A DNA stretch of 64,000 nucleotides from Falciphora oryzae (lineage: Eukaryota > Ascomycota > Sordariomycetes > Magnaporthales > Magnaporthaceae): positions 155,607-219,606 of the forward strand of contig JNVV01000068.1 in assembly GCA_000733355.1 (NCBI GenBank), written 5' to 3'. Below the pieces are notes generated by a model. It saw only the letters and a program-made list of their open reading frames with translations, searched no databases and was not told the DNA's origin. Position numbers and translations under genes: made by a program. Positions 33,129 through 45,925 of the stretch are shown piece by piece (position 1 is the stretch's first letter; every line of letters begins with the position of its first letter).

Positions 33129-34250
33129 CTAGACGCAGTGAACCACGCCATCGCTGTGCGTGTGACATTCCTATAGATCAAATATTGTCAGCCAGCAAAT
33201 TCGTTGAAGCACGAACAAGACCTTCGTATTATCCTCCCAATGTCAGAGTTCCCCAACTTACCGCTCCAGCAGTGTTAGTCTTGGTCGGGCTCCCGGCGGC
33301 AGTAGTTGTGGCCGGGGGCTGTGCCGGAGCCGGGGCCGAAGACGAAGAGCCCGAGGACCGACCGGCGCAGCCCTCGCCGGGCATGACGACGTCGTAAGCG
33401 TAAGCGTCCAAGGCAAAATACTGCAAGCTGTGGGTGTTGCGGACCGCCTTGGACGGGTCGGACCTTGTCAGAGCGAGGCACTCGGCGTGCGAATCGGCGT
33501 AGTGCTCGACGGCGCCCTCGCCGACAGGCTCGAGGTGGAAGATGCGGTGCATCAGGTCCGCGGCCCAGTACAGGTTGAGCTTGCCCGACGCGACGGTGTA
33601 GCCGAAGCTGCACAGCGCGTCGAGGGGCTTGCGCGTCTCGTACGAGAGCGGGCAGATGACCGTCTCCGAGCTGGCGTTTGCGCCGCGCCAGTGCCCGCCC
33701 CAGCCTGATAGATTACAACAGGTTGTCCGTGTCAGTATTCTCGCTCATCAGACCTGTGGCATTCTAGCTGGATCTCAAAAAGAGCAAACTCACCAGCCTG
33801 ATGGCAGTTGCCGTCGACGTCGTCGCACCGGAACCACATGCCGCCCTTGTCGCCCGAGGCCAGCTTCTCGAACCACCCGATCGGCTCGCCCGTGGACGCG
33901 TTGCCGAAGTACCGCTCGTAGATGCCCGACGCCCGGCCGAACCGGAGAATGTGGGCGCGCGCGTGCTGCGCCAGGGCCACGGTCTCGTCCAGCGCGCGCC
34001 GGAGCTGGGCGCGCTCCGTGCCGTTGCAGGACGCGTGGATGGGGTATTCGTCCACGGAGCCCTCGCGCCAGTTGTAGGCCGCCGCGGGGGTCGGCTGCGA
34101 GGGGCCAGAGGGGACGGTCACGGTGACGACGCGCACGCCATCGTTGGCCGCGCGCCGGTCCAGGCCCGGAAGGCGGCTCGGGGGTAGGGCAGTTGCGATG
34201 CCCGAGAGGGCCGCTAGGGAGGCAAGGAGTATAGGTCCGGAAGTCTTCAT
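33129..34250 (-). CDS. Secreted HRXXH protein, Asp f 2/Pra1-type zincophore candidate, 3 exons
   Basis: Exons in reading order are 33794-34250, 33262-33704 and 33129-33170, joined in phase to 313 residues. Parts: a signal peptide (about 1-21), the HRXXH putative-peptidase domain with HRIFH at 205-209, a Ser/Ala/Pro/Thr-rich linker, and a 13-residue last exon ending CHTHSDGVVHC (302-312). That histidine-cysteine tail is the hallmark of Pra1/Asp f 2 proteins, which are secreted, bind zinc and return it to a membrane transporter. The last exon is easily missed: read-through of the GTAAGT donor gives a plausible but false stop at 33229. In Candida and Aspergillus the gene is divergent from a zinc transporter; none is seen here within 5 kb upstream. 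A direct peptidase role is not established for the family. Confidence 0.87.
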
Positions 34251-34703
34251 GTTGAAGCGGGGTGGTGGTCTTGCTTCTGGTTCCGAGGAAAACAAGATTG
34301 GTCGAGGATGAATACAGCTTGAAGCACAATACTTATAGATCACAGCCCACCACCTTCTTGCATTCACCCCTCTCGACCTTCCTATTACTCACCTAGCCCC
34401 CACAGAGTCATCACGACGGCCTGCCATTGTGCCTTGGCCAACAATGCCAAGACGTCGTCTCCTCAGTCTCCCCCGCTCCCTCAGTCCTATAGGTATTCTG
34501 TTAGAGGCGCGAGCCTCGCGCTGGTCTCGGCGGCCGGCTGAGGCCTTAGACAAGAACAAGCCATCCAGGCCGTGATGTTGCACTCGCCAATGACGACGCC
34601 GAGCCAAGGAAGCTGATTGCGCGCTTTTCTGGAAATACCGAAGAGACCATTCGGGCGACTGGCTTTGGGGGATTTCCTAGGAAAAACGGGGGTGCGAGGC
34701 CAT

Positions 34704-35024
34704 CAAGGTTCCTGCCATCGGCCATCAAGGTGCGTGATGGCAGCCGGTGAACGAATCATAGGCGACAACGACGGCACGGGCGTCCAAAGCCGCCGGCCAG
34801 AAGGATGGTGAAATGGATTCTCCCCGCTGGACATCATTTCCCGGCGAGTCTACCAAGGTGCGCGTTCTCGCAGAATTCTTCAGGATTGAAGCGAGTGAAT
34901 GATAGAACCTTAGGCAGGGGTCCTACGACGTTGGGCTGGATGGCGCCAGCACGTCCTTGACTCGCACGGACATTGGAGGGGCACATTGGGCGAAAGCTGC
35001 TTGATTTGAAGGCGACCTACCTTG
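34704..35024. promoter_or_regulatory. Cluster of four CAAGGT hexamers upstream of the zincophore candidate
   Basis: CAAGGT is at 34704-34709, 34726-34731 and 34854-34859 on the plus strand. ACCTTG (the same hexamer on the minus strand) is at 35019-35024. The first two are 22 bp apart, about two helical turns. CAAGGT is the motif reported for the Aspergillus zinc regulator ZafA. The cluster lies 450-775 bp upstream of the start codon at 34250. Confidence 0.45.
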
Positions 35025-35215
35025 GTCTACAATAATACTATAGAAATGGATAATACGGCCGTCGATTTCCCTAGTCCTATTTGATTGCGGCGCCGGATGC
35101 TTTCCAAACTCTGTGCCGCGTTGTTGATGCGCGAACCCGATTTCCAGAACATTTAGAGCGATCCTAGGCGATCCCTGACGTCGAAAGGGGCAAGCCTCTT
35201 GGGAGGCACAACGGC

Positions 35216-35237
35216 AAAAAAAAAAAAAAAAAAAAAA
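35216..35237 (+). repeat. Poly-A tract, 22 nt
   Basis: An uninterrupted run of A. On the minus strand it follows directly after the possible coding remnant at 35238-35608. Confidence 0.95.
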
Positions 35238-35608
35238 GACAAGAGCACCGCAGCACCATCTTTGAGACCTTGGCCGGGCTCGTGTCGCCCACCGTGGCGA
35301 CCAGGCCGGCGTCCGGGTCGAGGCAGAAGAGCTGCGGCACCAGGGCCGCGATGATTAAGTCGGTGACGGCGAAGCATGCCGCTTGCACGGCGTTGAGATG
35401 GGGGCGTCGTTCCCCGGGCAGCTGCGCAGGTCCAGGCGTGGCCGGTGGGGGTCGCCGTCGCAGGGGCTCAACGGACAGTCGTCTTCATGGGCAGAATCGG
35501 TGCCGAAGCGCCATAGGCACCACTCGGTCCCGGCGCGGACCTTGCCCTCCGGCAGAGCCGTCATCTTGGGGCCGCCGTGGTACACGGCCCGCCTAGTATG
35601 ATCTCGAG
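35238..35608 (-). pseudogene. Possible decayed coding remnant, unknown family
   Basis: Minus-strand translation has a coding look in two successive frames. The first (down to about 35355) contains GPKMTALPEGKVRAGTEWCL and a Cys-rich continuation. The second (below about 35390) contains DLIIAALVPQLFCLDPDAG and VGDTSPAKVSKMVL. They overlap near 35390, where a one- or two-base shift would be needed to connect them. No splice sites are seen there. The second frame then runs into the T22 tract. I do not recognise the family; an ordinary GC-rich chance frame is the alternative. Confidence 0.25.
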
Positions 35609-38600
35609 CGTTTTGGTGAGCGAGGACGTGCCCGTACGGGAGGGACGGTCCTGCTCCGATAACGCGGAGCCTGTTTCTAGAAATCTTCTCGCTCTTGTCA
35701 GGGGCTATTTATCGCATTGATATCCTGCCACTTTTATTGTTACTCGGTTTTCTGAGCAAGTAGTTAAAGCTCTTTAATCGCCAAAACTCCAGAGCGAAAT
35801 CTCACAGCGATCAGCCAACGTCAGTCGAGCATACCGGCCGGAATTTTCTAAAGGATGAGCACTAAAATGTAAGCAAACTGTAGGTAGGTCCTACTGTTCT
35901 GGTGACATATCGTTCCGTGTGCGATACGCCAGAAGCCAGACAAGGCTGTATTTCGAGATTCTGTGGGATTTGGTTATGAGAATTGAAGAAGCCAAGTCTG
36001 TGCTACCAGAATATCAGACGACCTGAAAACCGAATCTCTCGAAGTCAAGCATCAATACAAAACAGGTGACGTTTACTGCCGTTGTCAGTTATCATCATTA
36101 TCGGCAGATGAGTCTTGGCTTCAAAACGGCACTTTAGCGTGACATGGACGTGCGCATGCACCTTCTCGGGCTGGACAGACCTTTGCCGCGAGACCTTGTC
36201 GCTCAGCACTCTTGATGGCGCATGGACGAATATATGCTTATCGCGAGAAGGCACCTAGTGTATCTACTCCTTGTCTTTGTAAACAGGCACATGGGTATGG
36301 GGTGTTGGGACTCAACCATGCCTTGCCCAAGCTCTCCACATCCCTGGACAGACGTGCCGGGGCGTTTTGCAAGGTTAGGTGCGTATTGAGACAGGATTAT
36401 GTCGTGCATCTTGCCCGGAGACGGAAGGTTTTGACGCGGGAGAAGTTTATAGAACTTACCTGCAAGTGCACTTGCATGCCTGGTCAAAGTGACTGTCGTG
36501 TTCGGGTACTGCTCTCCTGGGCACGTGCGAATCTCTTCGGGGGGCGGGACGACTTTCCGGCGCCGGGTCCTTCCGCCTCGACGATCCCGTTCCTCGGAAT
36601 TCCGTGGTCATTAGCTGACATCATAGAGTTATTGGTGGCGCCATAGGTCCGTTGGTAATGGTTTGAGGGCTGGAGATGAAATATCAAGGACAGGCGGTTT
36701 CCAGGGAGCGCAGAGTCCCCGCCCGAGCACGCCTCGTCCGGGCCGCCACATGCTGTCGTCACCTGCACACACAGTTTCCAAGCCGTTTTCCCGGGGTATG
36801 TGCTCGGGTGGAAAACGTCTGATATCTTGTACCAATGACCTTGGCTGCTGAACTCTTCGCGATCCAATATCTGACGCTGGATAGTGAGGCACAGAACCTT
36901 GAATCCCGTGCTGTGAGAGCACGGGCCCAGGCGCAGGATTCGGGGGTCTTGATTCCTGGCCCTGGTTGCACCATTATGCAGGAACACGGACCGTAGTCTA
37001 GTCTCGCCCAATCAGGGCGCACAGTCGGACAGCCCGACGATAGGCAGTTTGTCCATAATTCATCCACCAGCCACAAACGTCGCCACAGCACAAGCTTACC
37101 CTTAGCATCGTCTCACTCTCCCCATTGCATTGGCTTCAATGGCCTTTTGAGTTCGAGGACCTTCCTTCGTTGAGATACAGAACCATCCGCTAGTTCTGAC
37201 CAAGGAGCTGGGCGGAACCGATTCCTGAATGAGTGACGGTGAGGATGTGAATTCAGCATCGGGGCAAGCCATTGAAGAAGACTGGACCCAAATCGTCGAT
37301 TGCTTGCATTGTCTCTGCTCCTTTCTGCCGAAGGCGACGCTGCGTCCACCCAAGTGCGACTGCATGCTGCACGCTATGAACCATAACGGCGACACGTGTC
37401 TCCAGGCGTCGTGGCCATTTAACCTACGGTGGGGGCGGACATAAAGGGGCGGCGACGGGTGATCGAGTCGGGTGGGCACACGGGCTCTCGGAGAAAAAAG
37501 AGAGAAGGGATGAGGAGAAACAGACGGGGGTCGTCGGCAGCGTCGTTTGGGATACATGACATCAAAAAACCAAACAACTGTAACCGGGACAGGGTCCGAA
37601 CGCGAGAAAACAAGCTGAATTCTGCATGATTTGATATCCATCTCAACCGACCCGGATTTGGGATGGATGGCATATGGCTATCCCCCGATCACAGTGTCTC
37701 GAGTTAGGTGGGAGAAATTTCGAACCGGTGGCGTATGTGGTAGCGCGAGGTTGGTCGTTGCATTAGAACCTACATAACCTCCATATCCCATGCAACGCTG
37801 TCCCGCGCCTAGGTTCGTTGGGATGGCGCACGATAACCTGGCACACAGACCCAGACAGGCACTTCGGGAGCGGTTTGGTATCTGTACTCTGCTCTTCCCC
37901 CTCTATCTCGGGGCGCCTGTCCTCCAAAACGGAGAGGACGAAATGTGACGGTTGAGTCTACGGCAAAGGTTGCCACCATCTGCTCAGAACGCCATGGAGC
38001 GGGCTGCGCGGAGCTGTCCGGACACGTCGTATTGGGGGCGACTCGTCAGGGGAGATGGAGAGACCCGAGATCCGAGCGCGCCGATGGTGCAGTGCGTGAC
38101 AAGGGACTCCATTGGGCCCAGTGGTGGCTCGCGTCGGAGCCTCGTCACGGAACTTGGCGACAGACACTGGCGGACCCAGTGCCACAGAGTTTCAGCCCAG
38201 GTGAATAATAGCGGTGTTTTGGGTCGTTAGGCCATCAAGCCATCACTCCGTTTGTGGCGGCGCAAGGAGTTCTTCTGTTGATTGATCCGAAGAGGGTTAC
38301 GGTATTGGTGGAGGCTCCGAGGAGCCCAGTGTTTTTCATTGACACATATTTCAGAACTGTTTTGCAGAGGAGCACAGAACACAAAGCCGTGCAGGTCTAG
38401 ATGCTCTTTGTGGACGGCTGCAGCATATGTGCAGGTGCCGGGACGGTGGCCCCGGTCACTAATGGATCCCTTGTCAACGCCATGCTTGGCCCAGGGAGCA
38501 GGATGGATGGTGGAAGCGGCTCGTCTCCGCGGGGCGCATCCAAAATGGAGAGGATCCAAGCTGTTAGACATCACCTGGAGTCTGGGAACAAGTTCAAGAA

Positions 38601-38871
38601 GTGTCTGCACCATTGACTCTGGTGCCCGGGATTCAGGTCACTCTTTAAAGAGAAGCTCCTGTGCTTGGCGTTCCTTCTGCAAATAATTGGTGGCCTTGCA
38701 AGGAACGGCGACGAGTATCTCTGGCAAGCGAAGATGGCAAATTGCGCAGAGGGCCATCACGGATTTTTTGCTTCCTGCAAGCAGAGGGGATTGATTTTCC
38801 TGCGACGATCCCTTTCCCAAACAAGGCTCGACAGCCAACTGGAACGCAAGGACAGCGCCAGCCCCACTTTT

Positions 38872-38911
38872 NNNNNNNNNNNNNNNNNNNNNNNNNNNNN
38901 NNNNNNNNNNN
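38872..38911. other. Assembly gap (40 N)
   Basis: Forty consecutive N. The true length may differ. No gene is interrupted by it as far as visible. Confidence 1.
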
Positions 38912-39455
38912 TCCACCTTCTAGGTCGTTTTTTATTGCTGTGGCTGTCTCGCCAGCTCAGGGGTACGATCGCGCTGGCTGGTATCAGATTCGCCGCTGGT
39001 AATTTTTTCTTTCTCTTCCGCCCAACATTTGCCGTATGCCACTCCATCGAGGACACTCTTTACCACAATTATTGATTGCTTGTGGACCTACGACGCTGAA
39101 GAATTTCGAAATTAACTCGACCAATCCTGGTGATCCCTGACCTCGGCGCGGTCTGGATCAATCCCTGCGGTGCATTGAGCTGCCGACGCTCACCTTCCAT
39201 TCACCCTTCCGCCAGACTTTGTTCGACCATGTTTGCGACCCTGACTCTGAATTGAGCCCACCGCGTCGCACGAACCTCGAACAACCCGACGGGCTGAGCC
39301 GCGCAGTTGACGCCGAGAGCCCTGCTCGCTCCGCGTGCTCTCCTGCCGCCGTACCTGCCCAGCTCGCCCTCGTACACGACCGGCCTCGGATCCTCCCCGT
39401 CGCCGCCTGCGAAGAACCGGGGCACGCCGGAGTACATGCCCGGCGACCGGCCACG

Positions 39456-42400
39456 ATGCCCTGGCACCCATTGCCCCGCATAGCCTTCGCGGTTGCCACC
39501 TATCCTTTTACGCCCTCGAACCCGGCCGACCTTCCTCTCGAGATCGGAGACGAGCTTTACATAATAGAGGAGACGCCGGATGGCAACTGGCTCCGCGGAT
39601 ACCTCGTCGCCCCGCCCAGTCTCCTCGCTGGCCTGACCTCGGTCAAGGGCCAAACTCTCGAGGCTCGCGTCTTCAGCGGCATCTTCCCCCGAAGTTGTGT
39701 CGAGGTGCGCGAGCTCCTGGGCGAGTCCGAGGATACCGACGATGGCGCTAGCGAAGAGGGCGTCGATGCCTCGGGCGAGCCAATCCCTCTCGGGAGCGAC
39801 TCGGGAAAGGGCGGGCTCGATGCGTCAGAGACCAAGAAGAAGAAGGACAAGGTTAGGGCACCCGAGGTTCCCATAGGCATACTCGAGAAGGGCGACGGGA
39901 GAAGCAAAAAGACCATCAGCACCGGCAGCGGCACCGATGGCCGCTTGTCAATACCAGCAAAGCGGGAGCCTGGCGCGCCCAAGCCCCCGGCCCCGGTGCC
40001 GATGCTCAAAATCGGCGACGAGACCCCGACCTCGGATTCCGAACCTCTTATCGACGAGATTGCCTCGTGTCTGCGCGAGTGGCACTCCACGAACCTGCAC
40101 GGCCTGCTATTGTCCCGGCAATACCACAAGCTGGACCGCCTCTCCCAGCTCATCTCCACACTCAACTTCTCGCGTCAGCAGCTTCTACACAATGTCCTCA
40201 CCACCTGGGAATATTCGCGCCTGCGTGAGCGGACGGTATGGGACCTTGTCCGCGTGAACAAGCTGTGCGGCGGCGAGGTAATAGTCCGAGATCCGCGTGA
40301 GCGCGGCCGCGTCCTGACCGGCGACGACTCCGTTGTCGAGATTACAAAGTTGCAGTCCGTGATGAGCATGCTCGATGAAGCCCCCCAGCCGCCGACAGAG
40401 ACATCCGCGTTACACCACCTATTGGTCGACATCAAAGGCTTTGCTGGCTCCTCCACTGAAGCCCCGAGCCTTGTCTTCTACCTGGCCCAGAAGGATGCGG
40501 CCGGCGAGCTGACGAGGTTGTCGGAAAACTATACCGTCGAAGTTCCACCCGGTGGTGACATCGGTGGCCTCACAAGAACGAGCCAACTCCGCGCCTTGTT
40601 CTCGGATCTGTCCTCTGCAGACATTGGCGACGTCCCCTCCGCCGCCGAGACCGAGCTTCTGTTGATCGTCAAGGTTCGAGCCCCACACCAGATCGCCGCG
40701 GGCAAGCCCAGCTCTCGTTCCGGCCCTGGAAGCCACTCGCTACCGTCATTCGGGAGAGATCACGCGAAGCCCCCACTTTCAAGCGGGAACAAGTCGATGC
40801 GGAGGAGTCTGATGTGGGCTGGGAAGAGCACTAGGTCTGCCTTTTCTAGGGGAGGTAGCAGGCTTGACCCCCTCACCGAACAGCAAGATCCGAGACCGCC
40901 GACTGGAGGAAGGGAGAGCTTAGACGGACCGCCTGGAACCGCACACTCCAAGACGACCGTTGGATCGCAAGACGGCCCATCCTTTCTAACGGCTGATCAA
41001 ACGGTTGGGGTTGGTGTGATGAAGCTGAATGCTATCATGAAGCAGCAAGAGGAGGTCGAGCATGTTATAAGCGTTTTTTCAGCATCGCAAAACACACCTT
41101 TAGGAGGAGTCAGTGATCTCGAGTCGCTGATCCACGAGCTCGTCGAGAAGAAGAGCAACAACATGGAGAAATCGAGGGGCTCGGAACGACTGCAGGTCAC
41201 CCTTAGGTCGTTCAACCACCCAGATGCGGACACATTAATCAAGTCGACGCCGACGCTGCTCTCGGGAGTGTGCAAAACAAACAAGATGGGCTTCTCGGGG
41301 GCACCTACGAAACCGCGCTCGGACATTTACATCACGATCGACACGGCCGCACTCTCGAAGCAAACATTACTCTCCAAGTTTGGCGGCGGCGCCAGCTCTC
41401 TTCCTAGCTCCATGCACGCCACAAACCTGCAGCTTACTCTTGAGGTGCGGAAATCGAACGGCGCGCGGATCGACGGCTGCATCTTTCCATCCTCCAACAG
41501 CGAGGGACTCAGTACCTTCAAGACAGTTGCCGTCGAACGAGGGGGCGCTTGGAACCAGACCATCAGGTTGCTGCTGGATCCGCAGGACGTTTCCATGGCG
41601 CACATGGTCATATTCGCTGCCGACATACCGAATTCCCCGTTTGCTGTGGCGCACATGCCTCTCTGGGATCAGCAGGCCTTTGTCCGAGACGGGGCGCACT
41701 CGCTGCTGCTGTACAAGTACGACGAGAACACGGCGACGGCGCAGCCCAGCCAGGCCATGGCGGGTGCTAAGGGCGGGTATCTGTCGTTGCAGTGGAGCAC
41801 CAAGCCCTCACAGGCCGAGGTGACCGGTCCCCTGGCGGTCTTGCGGCTCTCCACCTACTTGTGCAGCACTCAGTTCTCCCAGGATCGCATAATCCTCGGC
41901 TTGATCAGGTGGAAGGACGGCCCCAAGGAAGACATTCCTACCGTCCTGAAGCAGCTCATTTTCGTTCCTGAGATCGAGATTGTGAAGCTTCTGAGCGACG
42001 TTCTCGACGCCCTCTTTGCCATCCTGGTAGAGTTCTCCGGGAATGACGAGCACGAGGATCTCGTGTTCACCGCCCTTGTTCGGGTGCTTGACATCGTGCA
42101 CGACCGGCGTTTCAACCTCGGGCCACTTGTCGACCAGTACGCAGAGACCAAGTTCAACTACCCCTTCGCGACTGCCTGCCTGGTGCGCTCCTTTACCAGG
42201 CTCCTGAACAAACCGGGCGACCCCGAGACGGCCAGGAAACTCCGGGCAACGTTCAAAGTGGTGCGGCACATATTAAAGTTCATCACGCATGCCCGGGGCC
42301 AACAGAAGGCTAAGGAGGCTGGGATTGGCCTCACGGGCTCGACCCCGGGCTTCACAAGGCACCTGCAGGCCATCTTCAAGGCGCTGGATTCCATGATGCG

Positions 42401-45400
42401 CAGCACACTGCCTGCATTCGTCGGCAACCAGACGCTGGCAGTGCAACACTTTCACACGTGGCTCCCCGAGCTGACGGGCCTTTTGACTACGGAGGAGATC
42501 ATGCACATCGCCATCGACTTCATGGACTCTTGCTCGTTGGTCAAGGGCAAATTGGTTCTCTACAAGCTCGTGCTCATCATCAACTACTCTAAACTCGAGG
42601 TCTTTTCACACCCCGAACAGCGGTCTGTCCTCAGCGCCAACACCGTCCGGTGGATTGCGCCGCACTGGGGTATCCCTGAGGAGGTGACGGACCAGTGGAA
42701 GGACCAGGTTCGCCTCTGCTGCTCGGTGCTCGCCAGCCAGGTCGAGCACCTCGGGCCCGAGATACCTGACTATATCCCGAAGATTCTGCAGTCGTACGCA
42801 GCCCTCCAAGCCGCCCCACGAAAATCGAACCAACGCCTCTCCCTGCTCTTCCCCACCCAATACCCGTTCCCGAGCCGACCGATCACCGAAACAGCCAGCT
42901 TCGACGAGTCTCTGATCGAGTTATCGGCCATCCTGTCGGCTCTATCTAACGCGCCAAGTGGGATGCAGCTTGAGTTGTGTGACGATGACTTGAGTCTTGT
43001 CCTAGAAAGCACTCTTAGTGTCCACATGAGCATCCTCCAAGGAGAGGCCTTTCCCCCCAACTGGCTAAGTGTCCATATCTTTCACCACAAGTCCACTATG
43101 AGGACACTCGAATATCTGGCCGGCATTCTTCTCGAGTCGTTTCTTCCCGAACCAGACGAGGCCGAGAACTTTGGCACGGAGCTGTGGAAAATATTTTTCA
43201 CGACGTTGCTGAAGCTGGTGGCAAGTCCCTCGCTCGCCCTCGAGACGTTCCCGGAGCAGAAGCGTCGCGCCGTGTGGAAGATTGCCGGCGACGTCAGGGA
43301 GCAGGGCGCCGAGCTTCTCCGCCGAACATGGGAAGCTATCGGATGGGAGACTACCGTCGAAGAGCGCGCACGCTACGGCCTGAGCAAGATGGGTGGCTAC
43401 CAAGTGCAGTATGTGCCCACGCTCGTGGGGCCGATTGTTGAGCTCTGTCTGAGCGTACACGAAGGCCTCCGTCGCATGGCTGTGGAGGTCCTGCAGACCA
43501 TGATTGTCAGCGAGTGGACGTTGAGCGAGGACCTGTCGGTAATCCAGGCCGAGATCATAGATTGCCTCGACCTTTACCTCAAGTCCAAGCCCCTCACTGA
43601 GAGCATTCTGCAAAAGCTTTTTGTCGGCGAGCTGCTCGAGAGGTTCGAGCCGCTGTCACAGGTCGAGGATGACCCGTTGTTCGCTGCGCTCAGCGAGCTC
43701 ATGGGCACCGTCGAGGAGTTCTTGGATCTTCTTGTTGCCGTTCACAGCGACGATGGATCCAGATCTGGCGAGGCCTCGCATCTCATCCACCGCCTACGCC
43801 TAATGGAGTTCCTCCGAGACATGCAAAAGGAGGAGATCTTCATCAATTATGTGCACCAGCTGGCCCAGCTACAGGTGGATGCTAGGAACCACGCCGAAGC
43901 CGGGCTGGCGCTTCGCCTTCACGCAGATCTTTACGAATGGGACCCCACAAGGACGGCGGAGGCTCTCACAGATCCCGACTTCCCTGCGCAGTCGCACTTC
44001 GAGCGCAAGGAGAAGATATACTTTGAGATGATCAAGCACTTCGAGGACGGCTCTGCGTGGAGCAGCGCCCTCGCCGCGTACAAGGAGCTGCAAGTCCAGT
44101 ACGAGACAAACGTCTTTGACTTCCCTAAGCTTGCGCGGACGGAGCGGGCCACGGCGACCGTCTACGACACTATCGCTAAGAGCGACCGGTTGGTGCCCAA
44201 GTACTACAGGGTCGTCTTCCGCGGACTGGGATTCCCCTTGAGCGTACGTGACAAGCAGTTCATCTACGAAGGCGGCCCGCACGAGCGGCCATCTGCCTTC
44301 ACCGACCGAATGCAGGAGCAGTACCCCTCAGCGCAGATCATGACTACCGAGAGCGCGGTGGAGGATGTCGAGGGCCAGTTCCTCATCGTGTCTGCTGTTA
44401 GCCCCCATCGAGACCTCGATCACCACGTGTACCAGCGCGCGCGTGTACCACAGGCGATCAGGGAATACCTGGTGTCTGCTCACCCGCAATCCTTCTCCGT
44501 TTCGTCCAAGCGCGGCACCACGGGGCCTGTGGCGGATCACTACGCAGAGAAGGTCGTGTACGTCACCGCCGAGGCCTTCCCCACGATTCTCCGTAGGAGT
44601 GAGATTGTTGAGAGCCACGATGTCTGTCTGGGACCCAAGGAGACGGCTCTCGAACGCATAGTGCGCAAGACACAGGAGATGACCGGGGTGGAGAAGCGCA
44701 TTGCAGACGGTGACTCGAGCAAAGAGCTGGCGCAGCTGCTTGTTGACGCCGTGAGCATCTCCGTGAACCCAAACTCGGAGAACAGTGTCGTGTGCTACCG
44801 GCAGCTCATCACACCAGACGCGGCGGAAAATGCAGATGGCGACGGGGCAGGAGAGGACGATGGTCAAGGCGAGCAGCCTCCAGCGTTGGATCCTCGGGAA
44901 AATGCCATCAAGATGGCGTTGGTCGACCACGCTATCATGCTGAAGCGGTGCCTCGCGACCTTCCAAAAGAGCTCGAACGAGATCCTCAACCGGCACTATG
45001 CGGATCTTCAACAATGTGAGTGAAAGGAGAAGGAAATGAGAGGGGATTGGGGATTTGGGGGTTTGTCGATGACGTGGAACTAACAATTGCTCTCCACGCA
45101 GACTTCGAGACTACTTACGCGCCCGAGATCGCCTTCTTCACGCCTCCGCAACCTGTCCGAGACAACTCCAGCCCTCTCATGTCGCCAACCTGGTCCAGGA
45201 TGTCTGCAGCGGACCAACTGATGTCGCCTGCTGGCCGCCCACAGGGATCTTCACCTTACAGCCACACCTACACTAATAGCATGGGTCAAAATGAAGTGAC
45301 CACGGTGAAGCCCGTATCTCTCCGCCAGGGCCGTGGTGCACGTCTCAGCTTCCTCGGAGGAAGGAAGAAGGACAGCCCTCCTTTGCCCTCCACCCCTCAA

Positions 45401-45925
45401 ATAGAGGTCATGGCTCCGGGAGTCAACGGGGACAGCGGTCGCCAGCAGCATCATCAGAACGGAGCCGCAGCTGACTTTCCCCCGAGTCCCGTCAACGGTG
45501 ACAGCACCGACGCGCTGAGCCTCCCAAGCCGTACGGCCAGCAAGGACAACTCGAACCGAAGGAGCTTCTTCCGACCGAACCCGGCCGAGAAGAGCAACTA
45601 CTCGGTCATGACCACAGTGAGCGCGAACGGGCCGCCGCCACCGTCCAAGAGCTCCGACTCTAAGGACAGCGGAGACTGGATGAGGGACTTCTCGGGCACG
45701 GCCAGTAACGCCGGTACGGGCAACGGGATCGGCACTGGCCTTGGCTTCGGACGGAAAAGCACCGACGCGCGCATGGCCGACGACAAATACGGCGGTGATG
45801 GCTCCCCCGCAGCGGGCGCTCCCCTGACGTCTATGGGGAGCGTCCGCAAGCGATTCAGCATGCTGAAGATCGGGAGGAAGGGAAGCAAACATAACGGAGC
45901 CATGGGGAGCGTGAACGAGGAGTGA
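39456..45925 (+). CDS. DOCK-family guanine-nucleotide exchange factor, 2 exons
   Basis: Exons 39456-45015 and 45102-45925 join in phase to 2127 residues. An N-terminal SH3 domain (about 9-90; VATYPFTPSNPADLPLEIGD) is followed by a DHR-1/C2-like domain (about 618-730, with RSDIYITID), a long helical scaffold and the catalytic DHR-2 domain (about 1450-1835). The tail is disordered, rich in Ser, Pro and Gly. DOCK proteins activate Rac/Cdc42-type GTPases, and fungal members act in polar growth and stress signalling. The Met at 39456 was chosen because the SH3 begins eight residues later (MPWHPLPRIAF); the frame is open to 39219, but that part has no domain. The intron of 86 nt begins GTGAGT and splits a Tyr codon. 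Confidence 0.9.

Larger units (their letters stand above)
34251..39455. other. Gene-poor intergenic region, 5.2 kb, with an assembly gap
   Basis: It holds the upstream region of the zincophore candidate with four CAAGGT copies, a possible coding remnant at 35237-35608, an A22 tract, the N gap and the 5' flank of the DOCK gene. No further gene is supported. Confidence 0.6.

Noticed and set aside
37102..37641. Minus-strand open frame of 179 codons
   Set aside because: No domain, signal peptide or coding-like pattern; composition resembles the surrounding non-coding DNA.
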